A stretch of 31,986 nucleotides of DNA, taken from assembly GCA_964628515.1 (NCBI GenBank), contig CAZVNZ010000032.1, forward strand, positions 1-31,986, given 5' to 3'. The DNA is from CAZVNZ01 sp964628515. Its GTDB lineage: Bacteria; Bacillota; Clostridia; Christensenellales; Christensenellaceae. Positions 1 to 6,846 of the stretch are shown here, in pieces. The position numbers were made by a program, and so were the translations under genes. The number at the start of each line of letters is the position of its first letter. The first letter of the stretch is position 1. The notes beneath the pieces were generated by a model. It was not told where the DNA came from. It made no database searches and worked only from the letters and a program-made list of their open reading frames with translations.

Positions 1-2
1 AG

Positions 3-155
3 AGCCTGCCTATGGATACTGTGAAAACTATAATATTTAGATGGATATTTACTTATTACAACAGATATAGAGTTTATACTTCAAATGCCGGTGGTTATCC
101 GCCGTTGGTAAAGCGTGATAAGTTCAGTAATGAATTTTTAGATTTGGTGGCTTAA
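3..155 (+). pseudogene. C-terminal remnant of an IS transposase (integrase-core type)
   Basis: An open frame entering from the window edge encodes about 50 residues ending in a TAA stop. It contains FRWIFTYYNRYRVYT followed by a GGYPP stretch, which is the pattern seen at the C-terminal end of rve/integrase-core transposases (the last catalytic helix, then a YYN..R and PP motif). Only the tail is visible, so it cannot be told whether the gene is complete to the left. It lies immediately upstream of a 5'-truncated oleate hydratase in the same orientation, which suggests that insertion or recombination at this IS removed the front of that gene. The assignment rests on the short motif only; the IS family (IS3-like is my guess) is not established. 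Confidence 0.5.
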
Positions 156-220
156 TATTTTGTTCGAAGTTTTTTACTCTACTTTTATTTACAATTCCAG
201 TAAATATTTATGAAGGCGAT

Positions 221-1006
221 ATGGTTGTATGCACGCTGGGTTGCATGACGGACAATTCTTCTATGGGTAGTGCCACAAAACCCGCCATTAAAGATGACAG
301 CTATCCTATGAGCGCTATGCTTTGGAAAAATATTGTGGCAAAAAAAGAGAATTTTGGAGACCCGGATAAGTTTTTTGCTCACCCGGACAAGTCCGGTTGG
401 ATGACATTTAACTGCACATTCATGGGAAACACCCTGATGGACTGGTTGGAAAAATATACGCACAACAAGACCGGCGAGGGCGTTGTGACCATGTTTACAG
501 GTTCTCCTTGGCATTTAGAGCTTCGTAATCCACTGCCTCCGTATTTTCAAAATCAGCCGGACGGATATTCTTTTCTGTGGACTTGCTCCTTCTATCCGGA
601 CAAGCAGGGACGATTTGTAAAGAAAACCGAGTATGAGTGTAACGGCATGGAAATTTTGGAGGAAATACTCATGAGTCTGCCTATGGACGATTGTACCAGG
701 CAAAAGTGTCGTGACGAAGTTGTAGCGGCGATTCCGGTCATTCTGCCATACACAAATGCACATTTTATGCCACGGGCCATCGGTGACAGGACTAAGGTGG
801 CCCCCAAAGGCTCTACAAATCTTGGGTTTACAGGGCAGTATTGCGAAATACCGGAAGATTGTGTATTCACAGAAGAATACTCTGTCAGAGCTGCCCGCAC
901 GGCTGTTTATACATTGCTTGATATGAAAAGGGAAGTCGCGCCTGTAAAACCGATTCGCTATGATGCAAGAATTATAATAGGTGGAGTAATGGCCTATTTG
1001 AAGTAA
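221..1006 (+). pseudogene. ohyA: 5'-truncated oleate hydratase (myosin-cross-reactive antigen family)
   Basis: The 261 residues match the C-terminal part of FAD-dependent oleate hydratase, which adds water to the cis-9 double bond of oleate to give 10-hydroxystearate. Recognisable family stretches are TLGCMTDNSSMG near the start, FLWTCSFYPDKQGRFVKK, PYTNAHFMPRAIGDR, GSTNLGFTGQYCEIPEDCVFT and EYSVRAARTAVYTLL. Family members are about 560-650 residues, so more than half is missing, including the N-terminal Rossmann FAD-binding glycine motif; the product cannot be a working enzyme. The reading frame stays open upstream of ATG 221 to about 158, and the family-like sequence (IPVNIYEGD) already begins near 194, so 221 is not a natural start. 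No convincing ribosome binding site precedes it. The transposase tail ending at 155 is the probable cause of the truncation. Confidence 0.85.
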
Positions 1007-1120
1007 TTCCGTCACTAATATGTAAAAGGAGGGGTGCTTAGTAGCCCAAATGTCATTAAATAAAGGAAATAACCTTAAAAAATACTAAGCAAGTAATCCC
1101 AAGACATACCCACATACACA

Positions 1121-1144
1121 AAAAGCCCATTAAAATGGGCTTTT
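1121..1144 (-). terminator. Terminator of the tRNA-Thr transcript
   Basis: Perfect hairpin AAAAGCCCAT / ATGGGCTTTT with a TAAA loop; read on the minus strand it ends in a T-run directly after the tRNA 3' end. Confidence 0.8.
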
Positions 1145-1147
1145 ATA

Positions 1148-1223
<76 letters not shown>

Positions 1224-1241
1224 AAAAATTAATACTTGTTT

Positions 1242-1270
1242 ATTATATGCTATAACTAAAAAAAATTCAA
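1242..1270 (-). promoter_or_regulatory. Promoter of tRNA-Thr
   Basis: On the minus strand, TTGAAT (-35) and TATAAT (-10) are separated by exactly 17 bases, placing the start of transcription about 10 bases before the tRNA 5' end. Confidence 0.75.
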
Positions 1271-1840
1271 TATTTTTTTAAATAAAAAAAAGGGATTTCC
1301 AAATTAATGTAGAATATTATATTATAAACATCAAAAGTGTTGTGGCAAAATGCCTTAGGGGTAATGAGGCATATGGAAAATAAGGTTATAGATTTTGTTT
1401 GAGCCACAAGGGTTTTGGTAAGTAGGGGCTAATACCCCACATGTAAAGGAGAGTGATGCCTATGTATAGCACGGAACCATTTATATGTGGCACACCTTTT
1501 GGTAAAAAATAGTAAAGGCTTAAATTAATGCCTAAAAACATACGGATCAATTTCCATGTAAGGTAGATTGTGTGGCAGTTTGTATATAAAGCCGTATGTG
1601 TGCTCGTAAAGAAGGGCGCTTACAACTGTGTTAGTTGCAAAGGGTACTATTAAGCAAATGGCAACTATAATGTTGCATAAAATAATACCGATTGTGTGCA
1701 GTAAAAGAGCAAAAGTGTGCAATAAGCGGATTTTATGTAAAATTTATAGTAGATGTTTATTACGTAAAATACGGCTAATCGGCGGTAACTGACTGAGGGA
1801 CGCATGACGTGAAGGCACAATAAAATTTAATAAAAAATTC
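1271..1840. other. Long non-coding stretch with RNA-like stems
   Basis: No convincing protein gene is visible in this ~570-base stretch. It does hold complementary segments. TTGTGGC (1340-1346) pairs with GCCACAA (1403-1409), enclosing an 8-bp hairpin ATGCCTTA (1350-1357) / TGAGGCAT (1365-1372). A third stem of GGGG/CCCC type lies around 1424-1440, followed by AAAGGAGAG and a 16-codon ORF (1462-1512, MYSTEPFICGTPFGKK). The stretch ends at a strong terminator (1841-1868) with no gene in front of it. Together this fits a small RNA or a leader peptide, but none of it matches an RNA family I recognise. Confidence 0.35.
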
Positions 1841-1868
1841 GACCACCTATGAAAATAGGTGGTCTTTT
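1841..1868 (+). terminator. Intrinsic terminator without an assigned upstream gene
   Basis: Perfect 10-bp stem GACCACCTAT / ATAGGTGGTC closed by a GAAA tetraloop and followed by TTTTGT. The minus strand also carries a T-run after the stem, so it may act in both directions. It shows that something in 1224-1840 is probably transcribed. Confidence 0.8.
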
Positions 1869-2020
1869 GTCAATTTTAGCATACTAATGCGCTTTTTACT
1901 GCCAAGCAACAACCAAAAAAGTAACAAAACCCTAAAAAATGGGGTAAAAGCAAAAATACAGCCTTGCACAAAAAAGCAAGCAATCAAAAACGACAACAAT
2001 TAGGAAAAAAGGTGATTATA

Positions 2021-2290
2021 ATGGAAGAAAAATTTTGTCCGGGAGCAAAAAACATAACAGGAACACCCACCCTATCAATAAAAGAGTGCAAAAAGTGCGG
2101 TCACGGTGTGGAAATGTTTTCCTCAGACCCATTTAGAGTGTGCGAGAAATGCGGTTTCACCATTTACAACGATATTCAATCTTGTATTATGTGGTGCCAG
2201 AGCGCAAAGGAATGTGTGGGAGAAGAGATGTACTACAGCCTGCTTGAAGGCATGCACCAAGCGCAAAGAGCAAGAGAGTTGAATAAATGA
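2021..2290 (+). CDS. Small zinc-ribbon protein (CPGA / CxxC / CIxWC type)
   Basis: An 89-residue Cys-rich protein. It begins MEEKFCPGAKN, then shows two CxxCG knuckles (KECKKCG around residues 22-27 and ...CEKCGF about 20 residues later). It ends with SCIMWCQSAKECVGEE, a motif I associate with small zinc-ribbon proteins of anaerobic Clostridia, sometimes fused to HD phosphohydrolases. The four knuckle Cys probably bind one Zn; the last three Cys could form a second site. An upstream in-frame ATG at 1964 exists, but the start at 2021 follows AAAAAAGGTGAT at good distance and gives the family-like N-terminus. The stop overlaps the next start (ATGA), so the lipoprotein downstream is translationally coupled. 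Function is unknown. Confidence 0.7.
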   Translation: MEEKFCPGAKNITGTPTLSIKECKKCGHGVEMFSSDPFRVCEKCGFTIYNDIQSCIMWCQSAKECVGEEMYYSLLEGMHQAQRARELNK

Positions 2291-2820
2291 GAAAAATCGC
2301 ATTAATACTATTGTTTGCAATAATACTTACAGGCTGTGCAAATAAAGGTAATACTAGGGCAGAGCCTTCAAAAATCGTAGAAAAGCAAAGGGTACAGACC
2401 CAAAAAACCGAGGAGAAAGAGGCGGAGTACAGGGAAATTTCCGGGGAGGAAGCGTATAGGCGATTAATGGAGGAGGAGGGAATATTTCTGATGGATGTAA
2501 GACCCTCTCAAGCCTTTACGGATGAGCATCTTACAGGGGCATACAGCCAGCCTTTAGATGAGGAATTCGAGCAGAGCCTAAAAAGCACACCGCTAAAAGC
2601 AGATACCGTAATTTTCTTTTATTCGGATGATGAGGCTACCAATAAAAAAGCCTTTGAGGAGCTTACAAGGTTGGGATACAGCAATATCTACAGTATCGGC
2701 TTGTTTAAAAATTGGGATAAAGAGACTACCATAGGAGCATGTCCGGCGCCAAATCCCTATCCGGGTCAGCAGGTGTGGGACGAGCTTTGGACAGAGTGGT
2801 GGGAGGATAAGCAAAAATAG
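2287..2820 (+). CDS. Rhodanese-like lipoprotein lacking the catalytic cysteine
   Basis: A 177-residue lipoprotein. It has a signal peptide with lipobox LTGC (Cys17), a charged linker (residues 20-50), then a rhodanese fold (about 50-148). The fold shows FLMDVRPSQAFTDEHLTGAYSQP near 68 and the final strand-helix YSNIYSIGLFKNW. In active rhodaneses the loop after the fourth strand reads C-x3-G-x-R; here it is FYSDDEATNK, so Ser113 sits where the persulfide Cys belongs and sulfurtransferase activity is unlikely. A Cys152 in IGACPAP and a Trp-rich tail follow. It should be anchored on the outer face of the membrane. It overlaps the zinc-ribbon gene by an ATGA junction, so the two are made together; a binding or thiol-sensing role is possible but not shown. 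Confidence 0.75.
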   Translation: MRKIALILLFAIILTGCANKGNTRAEPSKIVEKQRVQTQKTEEKEAEYREISGEEAYRRLMEEEGIFLMDVRPSQAFTDEHLTGAYSQPLDEEFEQSLKSTPLKADTVIFFYSDDEATNKKAFEELTRLGYSNIYSIGLFKNWDKETTIGACPAPNPYPGQQVWDELWTEWWEDKQK

Positions 2821-2851
2821 TATTAAGCAATATATATAATTGACCATCAAA

Positions 2852-2889
2852 AAAGACCGATTTTTGCACTTTTGCCAAAATCGGTCTTT
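2852..2889. terminator. Bidirectional terminator between convergent genes
   Basis: 13-bp stem AAAGACCGATTTT / AAAATCGGTCTTT between the rhodanese lipoprotein (plus) and the coiled-coil gene (minus); T-runs form on both strands. Confidence 0.85.
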
Positions 2890-2906
2890 GCGGTTGTTTA
2901 GAAACA

Positions 2907-3728
2907 TTATTCGGCTTTGTTTTCCTTTTGCTCAACGTCACCATTGGTTGTAGCTTTTTCGTTATCCAAAGCTCCGGTTTCAATAGCTTTTGGAGCATTT
3001 TCGTCTCCGATGTTGTGCTTTTCTTTGTAGTCTTCTTTTGCCATTGTTGTTTCCTTGGCATTTTCCATGCTGTCCATTGCCGATTTATTGCTTTTTGCAA
3101 CATAGCCCATGGCAACATCCATTTTTCTGCTTGCAGATTTAGAAACAGATTTGTAATAATCCGCTCCCTTTACACCGTCGTAGCTTTCGGCAACTCTTAA
3201 CTCGCCTTTTGCTTGGGTGTACACCTGTTTTGCGGCGGCAGAAACTTCTAAGTTTGCAGATGCCGCAGCCACTCCTGTTGTTAGCTCCTTATCCACCGTT
3301 TGAAAACCTTTGTTTGCAAGATTTTCCTCGATAGCATCGGGCTTTTCTTCCTTTTCTCCCTTTTCCTTGGCTTTTTCTAACTGCTTTTCTTGCTCTTTTA
3401 GCATAGCTTGAGAGATTTGGTCGTCAATGTCTTGGATAGCATCGTCGTAGGACTTTATCTGCTCTTTTAAATCCGATACATCAATGCCTTTTTCAATAGC
3501 CTTGCTTATAACCTTGTTTTTAAGGTCAAGCATATTTTGCTTTTGTTGCATTAAAGATTCAATTAGTTTGCCGTGCTTTTTGTTTTGAATGGTATTTGGC
3601 TGTTTTTGCACAGTAGTGCCGTTAGCGTCGGTTTTTGTTTCCTCTGCTTTTTTGGCATTATTGCCAACATTAAGCTTACCATACATAAAATAGCTGGAAT
3701 TGGGTGTGGAATTTAACCTAATTTGCAT
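2907..3728 (-). CDS. Hypothetical coiled-coil protein, soluble
   Basis: A 273-residue highly charged protein with no signal peptide or membrane segment. Residues about 52-125 form a Lys/Glu/Gln-rich predicted coiled coil (for example NMLDLKNKVISKAIEKG and SYDDAIQDIDDQISQAML). This resembles the heptad layout of FlxA-like proteins, but not closely enough to name it. An Ala-rich segment follows (TTGVAAASANLEVSAAAKQ, about 150-168), then a Ser/Lys region with KSVSKSASRKMDVAMGYV; the last ~60 residues are acidic and low complexity. The start is well supported by AAAGGAG on the minus strand. It is monocistronic: a consensus promoter with an internal palindrome lies about 60 bases upstream, and a terminator follows the stop. 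Function is unknown. Confidence 0.7.
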   Translation of the reverse strand: MQIRLNSTPNSSYFMYGKLNVGNNAKKAEETKTDANGTTVQKQPNTIQNKKHGKLIESLMQQKQNMLDLKNKVISKAIEKGIDVSDLKEQIKSYDDAIQDIDDQISQAMLKEQEKQLEKAKEKGEKEEKPDAIEENLANKGFQTVDKELTTGVAAASANLEVSAAAKQVYTQAKGELRVAESYDGVKGADYYKSVSKSASRKMDVAMGYVAKSNKSAMDSMENAKETTMAKEDYKEKHNIGDENAPKAIETGALDNEKATTNGDVEQKENKAE

Positions 3729-3787
3729 AAAATCTGACTCCTTTCAAATGCACAAATCCATTAAAATTAGTATATGCAATTAACTTT

Positions 3788-3816
3788 ATTATATTACCGT
3801 AAAATACGGATGTCAA
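3788..3816 (-). promoter_or_regulatory. Consensus promoter with palindromic operator for the coiled-coil gene
   Basis: On the minus strand a perfect TTGACA is followed after 17 bases by a perfect TATAAT. The spacer contains the inverted repeat CCGTA-TTT-TACGG (plus strand CCGTAAAATACGG, 3797-3809). A palindrome between -35 and -10 is a classic repressor position. The repressor is unknown. Confidence 0.8.
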
Positions 3817-3920
3817 CTATAATAACGGTAAAAAATTATTTGTGAAATACGTATTATTTTATCAAAAAAAGGTTTATAATATAACTAAATATAAAATTTT
3901 TTAAAACAGGAGGAAAAATT

Positions 3921-4514
3921 ATGAATTTTACAGACTCGATGAAAAACCGAAGAAGCTATTATAACATCTCTAAAGAAAGCACGGTGAGCGACGAAAAGCT
4001 AATAGAGCTTATTAAGACGGCAACCACCCACACACCCTCCGCATATAACAGCCAAATACAGCGTGTGTGCTTGCTACTAAAGGATAACCATGATGATTTA
4101 TGGGATATTACCCTAAACACCCTAAAAGCCATTGTACCAAAGGAAAACTTTGCGCCCACTCAGGAAAAGATAGACTCTTTTAAAGGGGGCTACGGCACAA
4201 TTCTTTATTTTAACGATACAAGCATAACAAAGGACCTGCAAGAAAAATTTCCTATGTTTAAGGATAATTTTCCAAAATATGCAATGCACGCAATAGGAAT
4301 GCTACAATTTGCAATTTGGAATATGCTTGAGTTAAATGGCTTAGGAGCAAGTCTGCAACACTATAATCCGCTAATAGACGAGGAAGTTAAAAAGCGTTTT
4401 GGGATAGAAAGCAGTTGGGAATTAATTGCACAAATGCCCTTTGGCAAACCAACGGGAGACCCCGGCGAAAAAACCTTTGAGGACATAGAAAAAAGGGTTA
4501 AGATATTCATATAA
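3921..4514 (+). CDS. Nitroreductase family protein (YdgI/Frm2-like)
   Basis: A 197-residue FMN-dependent nitroreductase-fold protein. The N-terminal MKNRRSYYNISKES is the RRSxR-type FMN phosphate-binding motif as seen in the Frm2/YdgI branch. Next come PSAYNSQ, a flavin-contact segment near residue 50, and NMLELNGLGASLQHYNPL near 140, the usual helix and loop of the second flavin site. The C-terminus reads IAQMPFGKPTGDPGEKTF. Length is normal for the family. These enzymes use NAD(P)H to reduce nitro or quinone compounds; the physiological substrate cannot be read from sequence. The ATG follows AGGAGG, and a TATAAT at 3875-3880 is a plausible -10 without a clear -35. It stands alone between a divergent gene and a terminator. 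Confidence 0.85.
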   Translation: MNFTDSMKNRRSYYNISKESTVSDEKLIELIKTATTHTPSAYNSQIQRVCLLLKDNHDDLWDITLNTLKAIVPKENFAPTQEKIDSFKGGYGTILYFNDTSITKDLQEKFPMFKDNFPKYAMHAIGMLQFAIWNMLELNGLGASLQHYNPLIDEEVKKRFGIESSWELIAQMPFGKPTGDPGEKTFEDIEKRVKIFI

Positions 4515-4540
4515 TCAATAAGATAAAAGCATTATAATAA

Positions 4541-5431
4541 TTAAGGAAAAAGGCTAAGCTGTTTATAAGTGTAGCCTTTTTTATAGTTGTAGGTAATCTC
4601 GTTCATTTTGTAAAATAAGCCGAGTTTTTCGCATTCGTTAGCCAAAACTGCGTATAACCGCTTGTTGTTGGGAGAGGTGCAAACGTACCTTTCTGCGTAG
4701 CGATTAATATACTTTTCCTTAATATTTGGGAAATTTGCATCAAGCGCACGGTAAAAATAATCCCTTTGCACATCTCTTAATGTAACGCCAAAAGAGGGAT
4801 ACACAAACCGCCCTCCGCTATCCTTGGTTTGTTTAACCAATGTTTTTATATTTTCTACATCATCATTAATAAAAGGCAAAATCGGCATAACAATACTGCC
4901 TGCGTACACCCCCTCCAAAGATAGCTTGGACATGGCATCAAACCGATGTTTTGTAGAAAGTGCATGTGGCTCAATAATTTTGCACAAATTCTCATTTGCG
5001 GTTGTAACGGTAATCTTGCAAACGACGGGGGAGTGCTTTTGTATATCCTTTAAAATGTCGAAATCCCGTGCTATCAGCGGACTTTTGGTGTCTATGGCAA
5101 CGCCGAAGCCGTAGGCGTTCAACAGCTCTAAAGCATTGCGTGTCAGCTTGTATTTTTTCTCAAAAGGGTTGTAGGGGTCGCTCATTGCCCCTGTGCCCAC
5201 CACTCCTTTTTTTACTTTTGATGATAAATTATCACGTATAATCCTAAGTGCGTCCCTCTTTGCTTTTACAACGTGAAAATCAGCATTACGATAGCATAAG
5301 CTACGGCTGTCGCAATAAATACAACCGTGGCAACAGCCTCTGTAAATGTTCATATTATAGTCTATTCCAAACCAGTAAGAGCCCTTGCCCTTTACTTTAA
5401 TTACAATGTTTTTTGCGTCTATGTATTCCAT
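4541..5431 (-). CDS. Radical SAM protein, spore photoproduct lyase-like, with C-terminal QLSLF motif
   Basis: A 296-residue radical SAM enzyme. The cluster motif is CCHGCIYCD (Cys33-x3-Cys37-x2-Cys40), which should bind a [4Fe-4S] cluster for SAM cleavage. The downstream layout (VVGTGAMSDPYNPFEKKYKLTR around 78-99, IDTKSPLIARD, KITVTTANE, VMPILPFINDD) matches the SplB-like / Rv2578c-type group, relatives of spore photoproduct lyase. The exact substrate is unknown. The last residues are YKQLSLFP, where QLSLF (291-295) equals the consensus for binding the DNA polymerase beta sliding clamp; that would fit a DNA-linked role but is untested. The start follows GGGAGA on the minus strand. It is divergent from the MerR gene and convergent with the nitroreductase; the shared terminator hairpin overlaps its last codons. 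Confidence 0.85.
   Translation of the reverse strand: MEYIDAKNIVIKVKGKGSYWFGIDYNMNIYRGCCHGCIYCDSRSLCYRNADFHVVKAKRDALRIIRDNLSSKVKKGVVGTGAMSDPYNPFEKKYKLTRNALELLNAYGFGVAIDTKSPLIARDFDILKDIQKHSPVVCKITVTTANENLCKIIEPHALSTKHRFDAMSKLSLEGVYAGSIVMPILPFINDDVENIKTLVKQTKDSGGRFVYPSFGVTLRDVQRDYFYRALDANFPNIKEKYINRYAERYVCTSPNNKRLYAVLANECEKLGLFYKMNEITYNYKKGYTYKQLSLFP
4547..4582. terminator. Terminator shared by nitroreductase and radical SAM genes
   Basis: Stem AAAAAGGCTA / TAGCCTTTTT followed by more T on the plus strand. The hairpin lies partly inside the last codons of the minus-strand radical SAM gene. Confidence 0.7.
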
Positions 5432-5481
5432 GGCATCTCCCTTTTTCTAATACTATCACAAAAAAAGTAATAAAAAAAGAG

Positions 5482-5512
5482 TTGACTTTTACCTAAGGTA
5501 AAACTGTATAAT
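5482..5512 (+). promoter_or_regulatory. MerR-type promoter with 19-bp spacer and operator dyad
   Basis: TTGACT and TATAAT are 19 bases apart, the overlong spacing typical of MerR-family promoters. The spacer holds the dyad TTTACCTAAGGTAAA (5488-5502). The next gene encodes a MerR protein, so autoregulation is expected. Confidence 0.9.
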
Positions 5513-5543
5513 AAGCTCATAGTCGACTATAAGGAGAGAAAAA

Positions 5544-6335
5544 ATGTTTGGAATAGGTGAATTTTCTAATTTATGTATGGTTACAACCAAAACTTTGCGC
5601 CATTACGATACAATCGGGTTACTAAAGCCTGTTTTTCAAAAGGAAGAAACGGGTTACAGATACTACACGGTAAACCAACTAAACACCATGATGATAATAA
5701 AAAAGCTTAAGGACTACGGATTTTCTTTAGAGGAAATAAAGCAACTAAAGGATGCGGATGCAAAAGATTTAAAGGTACGTATTGAGGAAAAATTAGCTGA
5801 TCAAATGAATTTTTTTGATAAACAACAGCTGTTAATTAACGAAATGAAGAAGGATTTATTAAGGTTAGAAAAAGGAGAAAAAATTATGGGTACAAAAGAA
5901 ATTAATGTAGAAATTTTAGATACGAAAACAATCAACACAGTAAGTGTCAGAGAAGTTATTAATATGAAGGATTTTGATGTTTTGCTGGGAAAAGCCTTTG
6001 CAAAGCTTCATACTTTAGGTGCAACATGTGCCTCCGGTCCTATGGCGATTTATCATTGTAAGGAATTTAACCCTTTAGAAACGGATGTGGAAATATGTAT
6101 ACCCGTTTTGGAAAGTATGGAGGGTACAACACAGCTAAAAGGCAAAAAATGCGCAATGGGAGTGCATACCGGCAGTTACGGCAACATTCCTCAAACCTAT
6201 ACGGCTATTGCAAAATGGGTGGAGGAAAAGGGCTACAAGGTTAGCGATTACCCTTACGAAAAGTATATAAACTCGCCAAAAGAGGTAAAAGAGCAGGATT
6301 TAGTAACGGAAATCTACTTTCCCATAGAAAAATAA
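5544..6335 (+). CDS. MerR-family regulator with GyrI-like effector-binding domain
   Basis: 263 residues in two parts. Residues 1-70 are a MerR winged helix-turn-helix (TTKTLRHYDTIGLLKP and GYRYYTVNQL), followed by a helical linker to about 113. Residues 115-263 form a GyrI-like/AraC effector-binding domain (CASGPMAIYHCKEF, TDVEICIPVLE, GVHTGSYGNIPQTYTAIAKW, VTEIYFPIEK), as in BmrR and BltR, which bind hydrophobic cations or drugs. Expected action: it twists its own 19-bp-spacer promoter into an active shape when ligand binds. The start follows AAGGAGAG. A second in-frame start, Met115 at 5886, has its own AGGAG eight bases upstream and would release the effector domain alone. No target transporter is adjacent, and a terminator follows directly. 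Confidence 0.9.
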   Translation: MFGIGEFSNLCMVTTKTLRHYDTIGLLKPVFQKEETGYRYYTVNQLNTMMIIKKLKDYGFSLEEIKQLKDADAKDLKVRIEEKLADQMNFFDKQQLLINEMKKDLLRLEKGEKIMGTKEINVEILDTKTINTVSVREVINMKDFDVLLGKAFAKLHTLGATCASGPMAIYHCKEFNPLETDVEICIPVLESMEGTTQLKGKKCAMGVHTGSYGNIPQTYTAIAKWVEEKGYKVSDYPYEKYINSPKEVKEQDLVTEIYFPIEK

Positions 6336-6353
6336 GAATTTAAGTATCACACT

Positions 6354-6380
6354 AAAAAAGGGGCGCAAGCCTCTTTTTTT
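6354..6380 (+). terminator. Terminator after the MerR gene
   Basis: 11-bp stem AAAAAAGGGGC / GCCTCTTTTTT with a GCAA tetraloop and one G-U pair, ending in a T-run. Confidence 0.85.
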
Positions 6381-6461
6381 ATGATGTAAAACAGTATATA
6401 ATGTACCGTAACAAAGGGGAAGAAGGGTTGCAAATACTAAAGAAAGTTAGGAGAAAAAACT

Positions 6462-6782
6462 ATGTACAAATGCAAAATAGAAGTGCTAAAAACCACATTA
6501 GATGAAGAACTTGCCAAAGAATACGGCTGTAAAAATTTGGGTAAATGTCCCATTCATAAAGTAGGGGAGGTTTTTTACGGTGATTATGAAAAACCCGAGG
6601 GCTTGTGCGACGAAGCGTGGAAGGCAATGTACCAATACGTTTTTGCATTGTCTCATAACTGCGAAACCTTTTATTACGAGGATTGGATAGAAAAGAGAGG
6701 GGTTGCAATTTGCAGTTGTAACGACGGACTTCGCCCTGTTATTTTTAAAATTACGAAAACGGAGGAGGTTTCCACTAAATAA
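6462..6782 (+). CDS. TIGR04076 family protein
   Basis: A 106-residue soluble protein starting MYKCKIEVLKTTLDEELAKE. It contains GKCPIHKVGEVF, then PEGLCDEAWKAMYQYVFALSH, and later RGVAICSCNDGLRPVIFKIT. This order of conserved Cys (KCK, CPIH..G, LC..AW, CSCNDG.RPV.F) is what I recognise as the TIGR04076 family, small proteins common in anaerobes and without a known function. The conserved Cys suggest metal or redox chemistry, which is inference. The start follows TAGGAG at good spacing. It is a single gene between the MerR terminator and a minus-strand terminator; a TATAAT at 6397-6402 is a possible -10, but its -35 is poor. Confidence 0.8.
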   Translation: MYKCKIEVLKTTLDEELAKEYGCKNLGKCPIHKVGEVFYGDYEKPEGLCDEAWKAMYQYVFALSHNCETFYYEDWIEKRGVAICSCNDGLRPVIFKITKTEEVSTK

Positions 6783-6799
6783 TTAGGCAGTAGGATAAC

Positions 6800-6830
6800 A
6801 AAAAGGGAAAAGCCCGCAAGACTTTTCCCT
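6800..6830 (-). terminator. Terminator of the four-repeat surface protein gene
   Basis: Stem AGGGAAAAG / CTTTTCCCT; on the minus strand it is followed by TTTTTGTT, just after the stop of the surface protein gene. Confidence 0.8.
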
Positions 6831-6846
6831 ATATTGCAATAAGATA

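Noticed and set aside
1035..1091. 9-bp inverted repeat TGCTTAGTA / TACTAAGCA with a small AAGG/CCTT hairpin inside
   Set aside because: No T-run, no gene association and a long loop. It may be an old IS end, but nothing supports this.
1421..1480. GGGGCTAATACC-like stretch reminiscent of 16S rRNA
   Set aside because: The similarity is limited to about ten bases; the surrounding sequence does not match rRNA.
1525..1722. 65-codon minus-strand frame with a hydrophobic N-terminus
   Set aside because: It would need a TTG start without any ribosome binding site, and it has no recognisable family features; probably chance in A+T-rich DNA.
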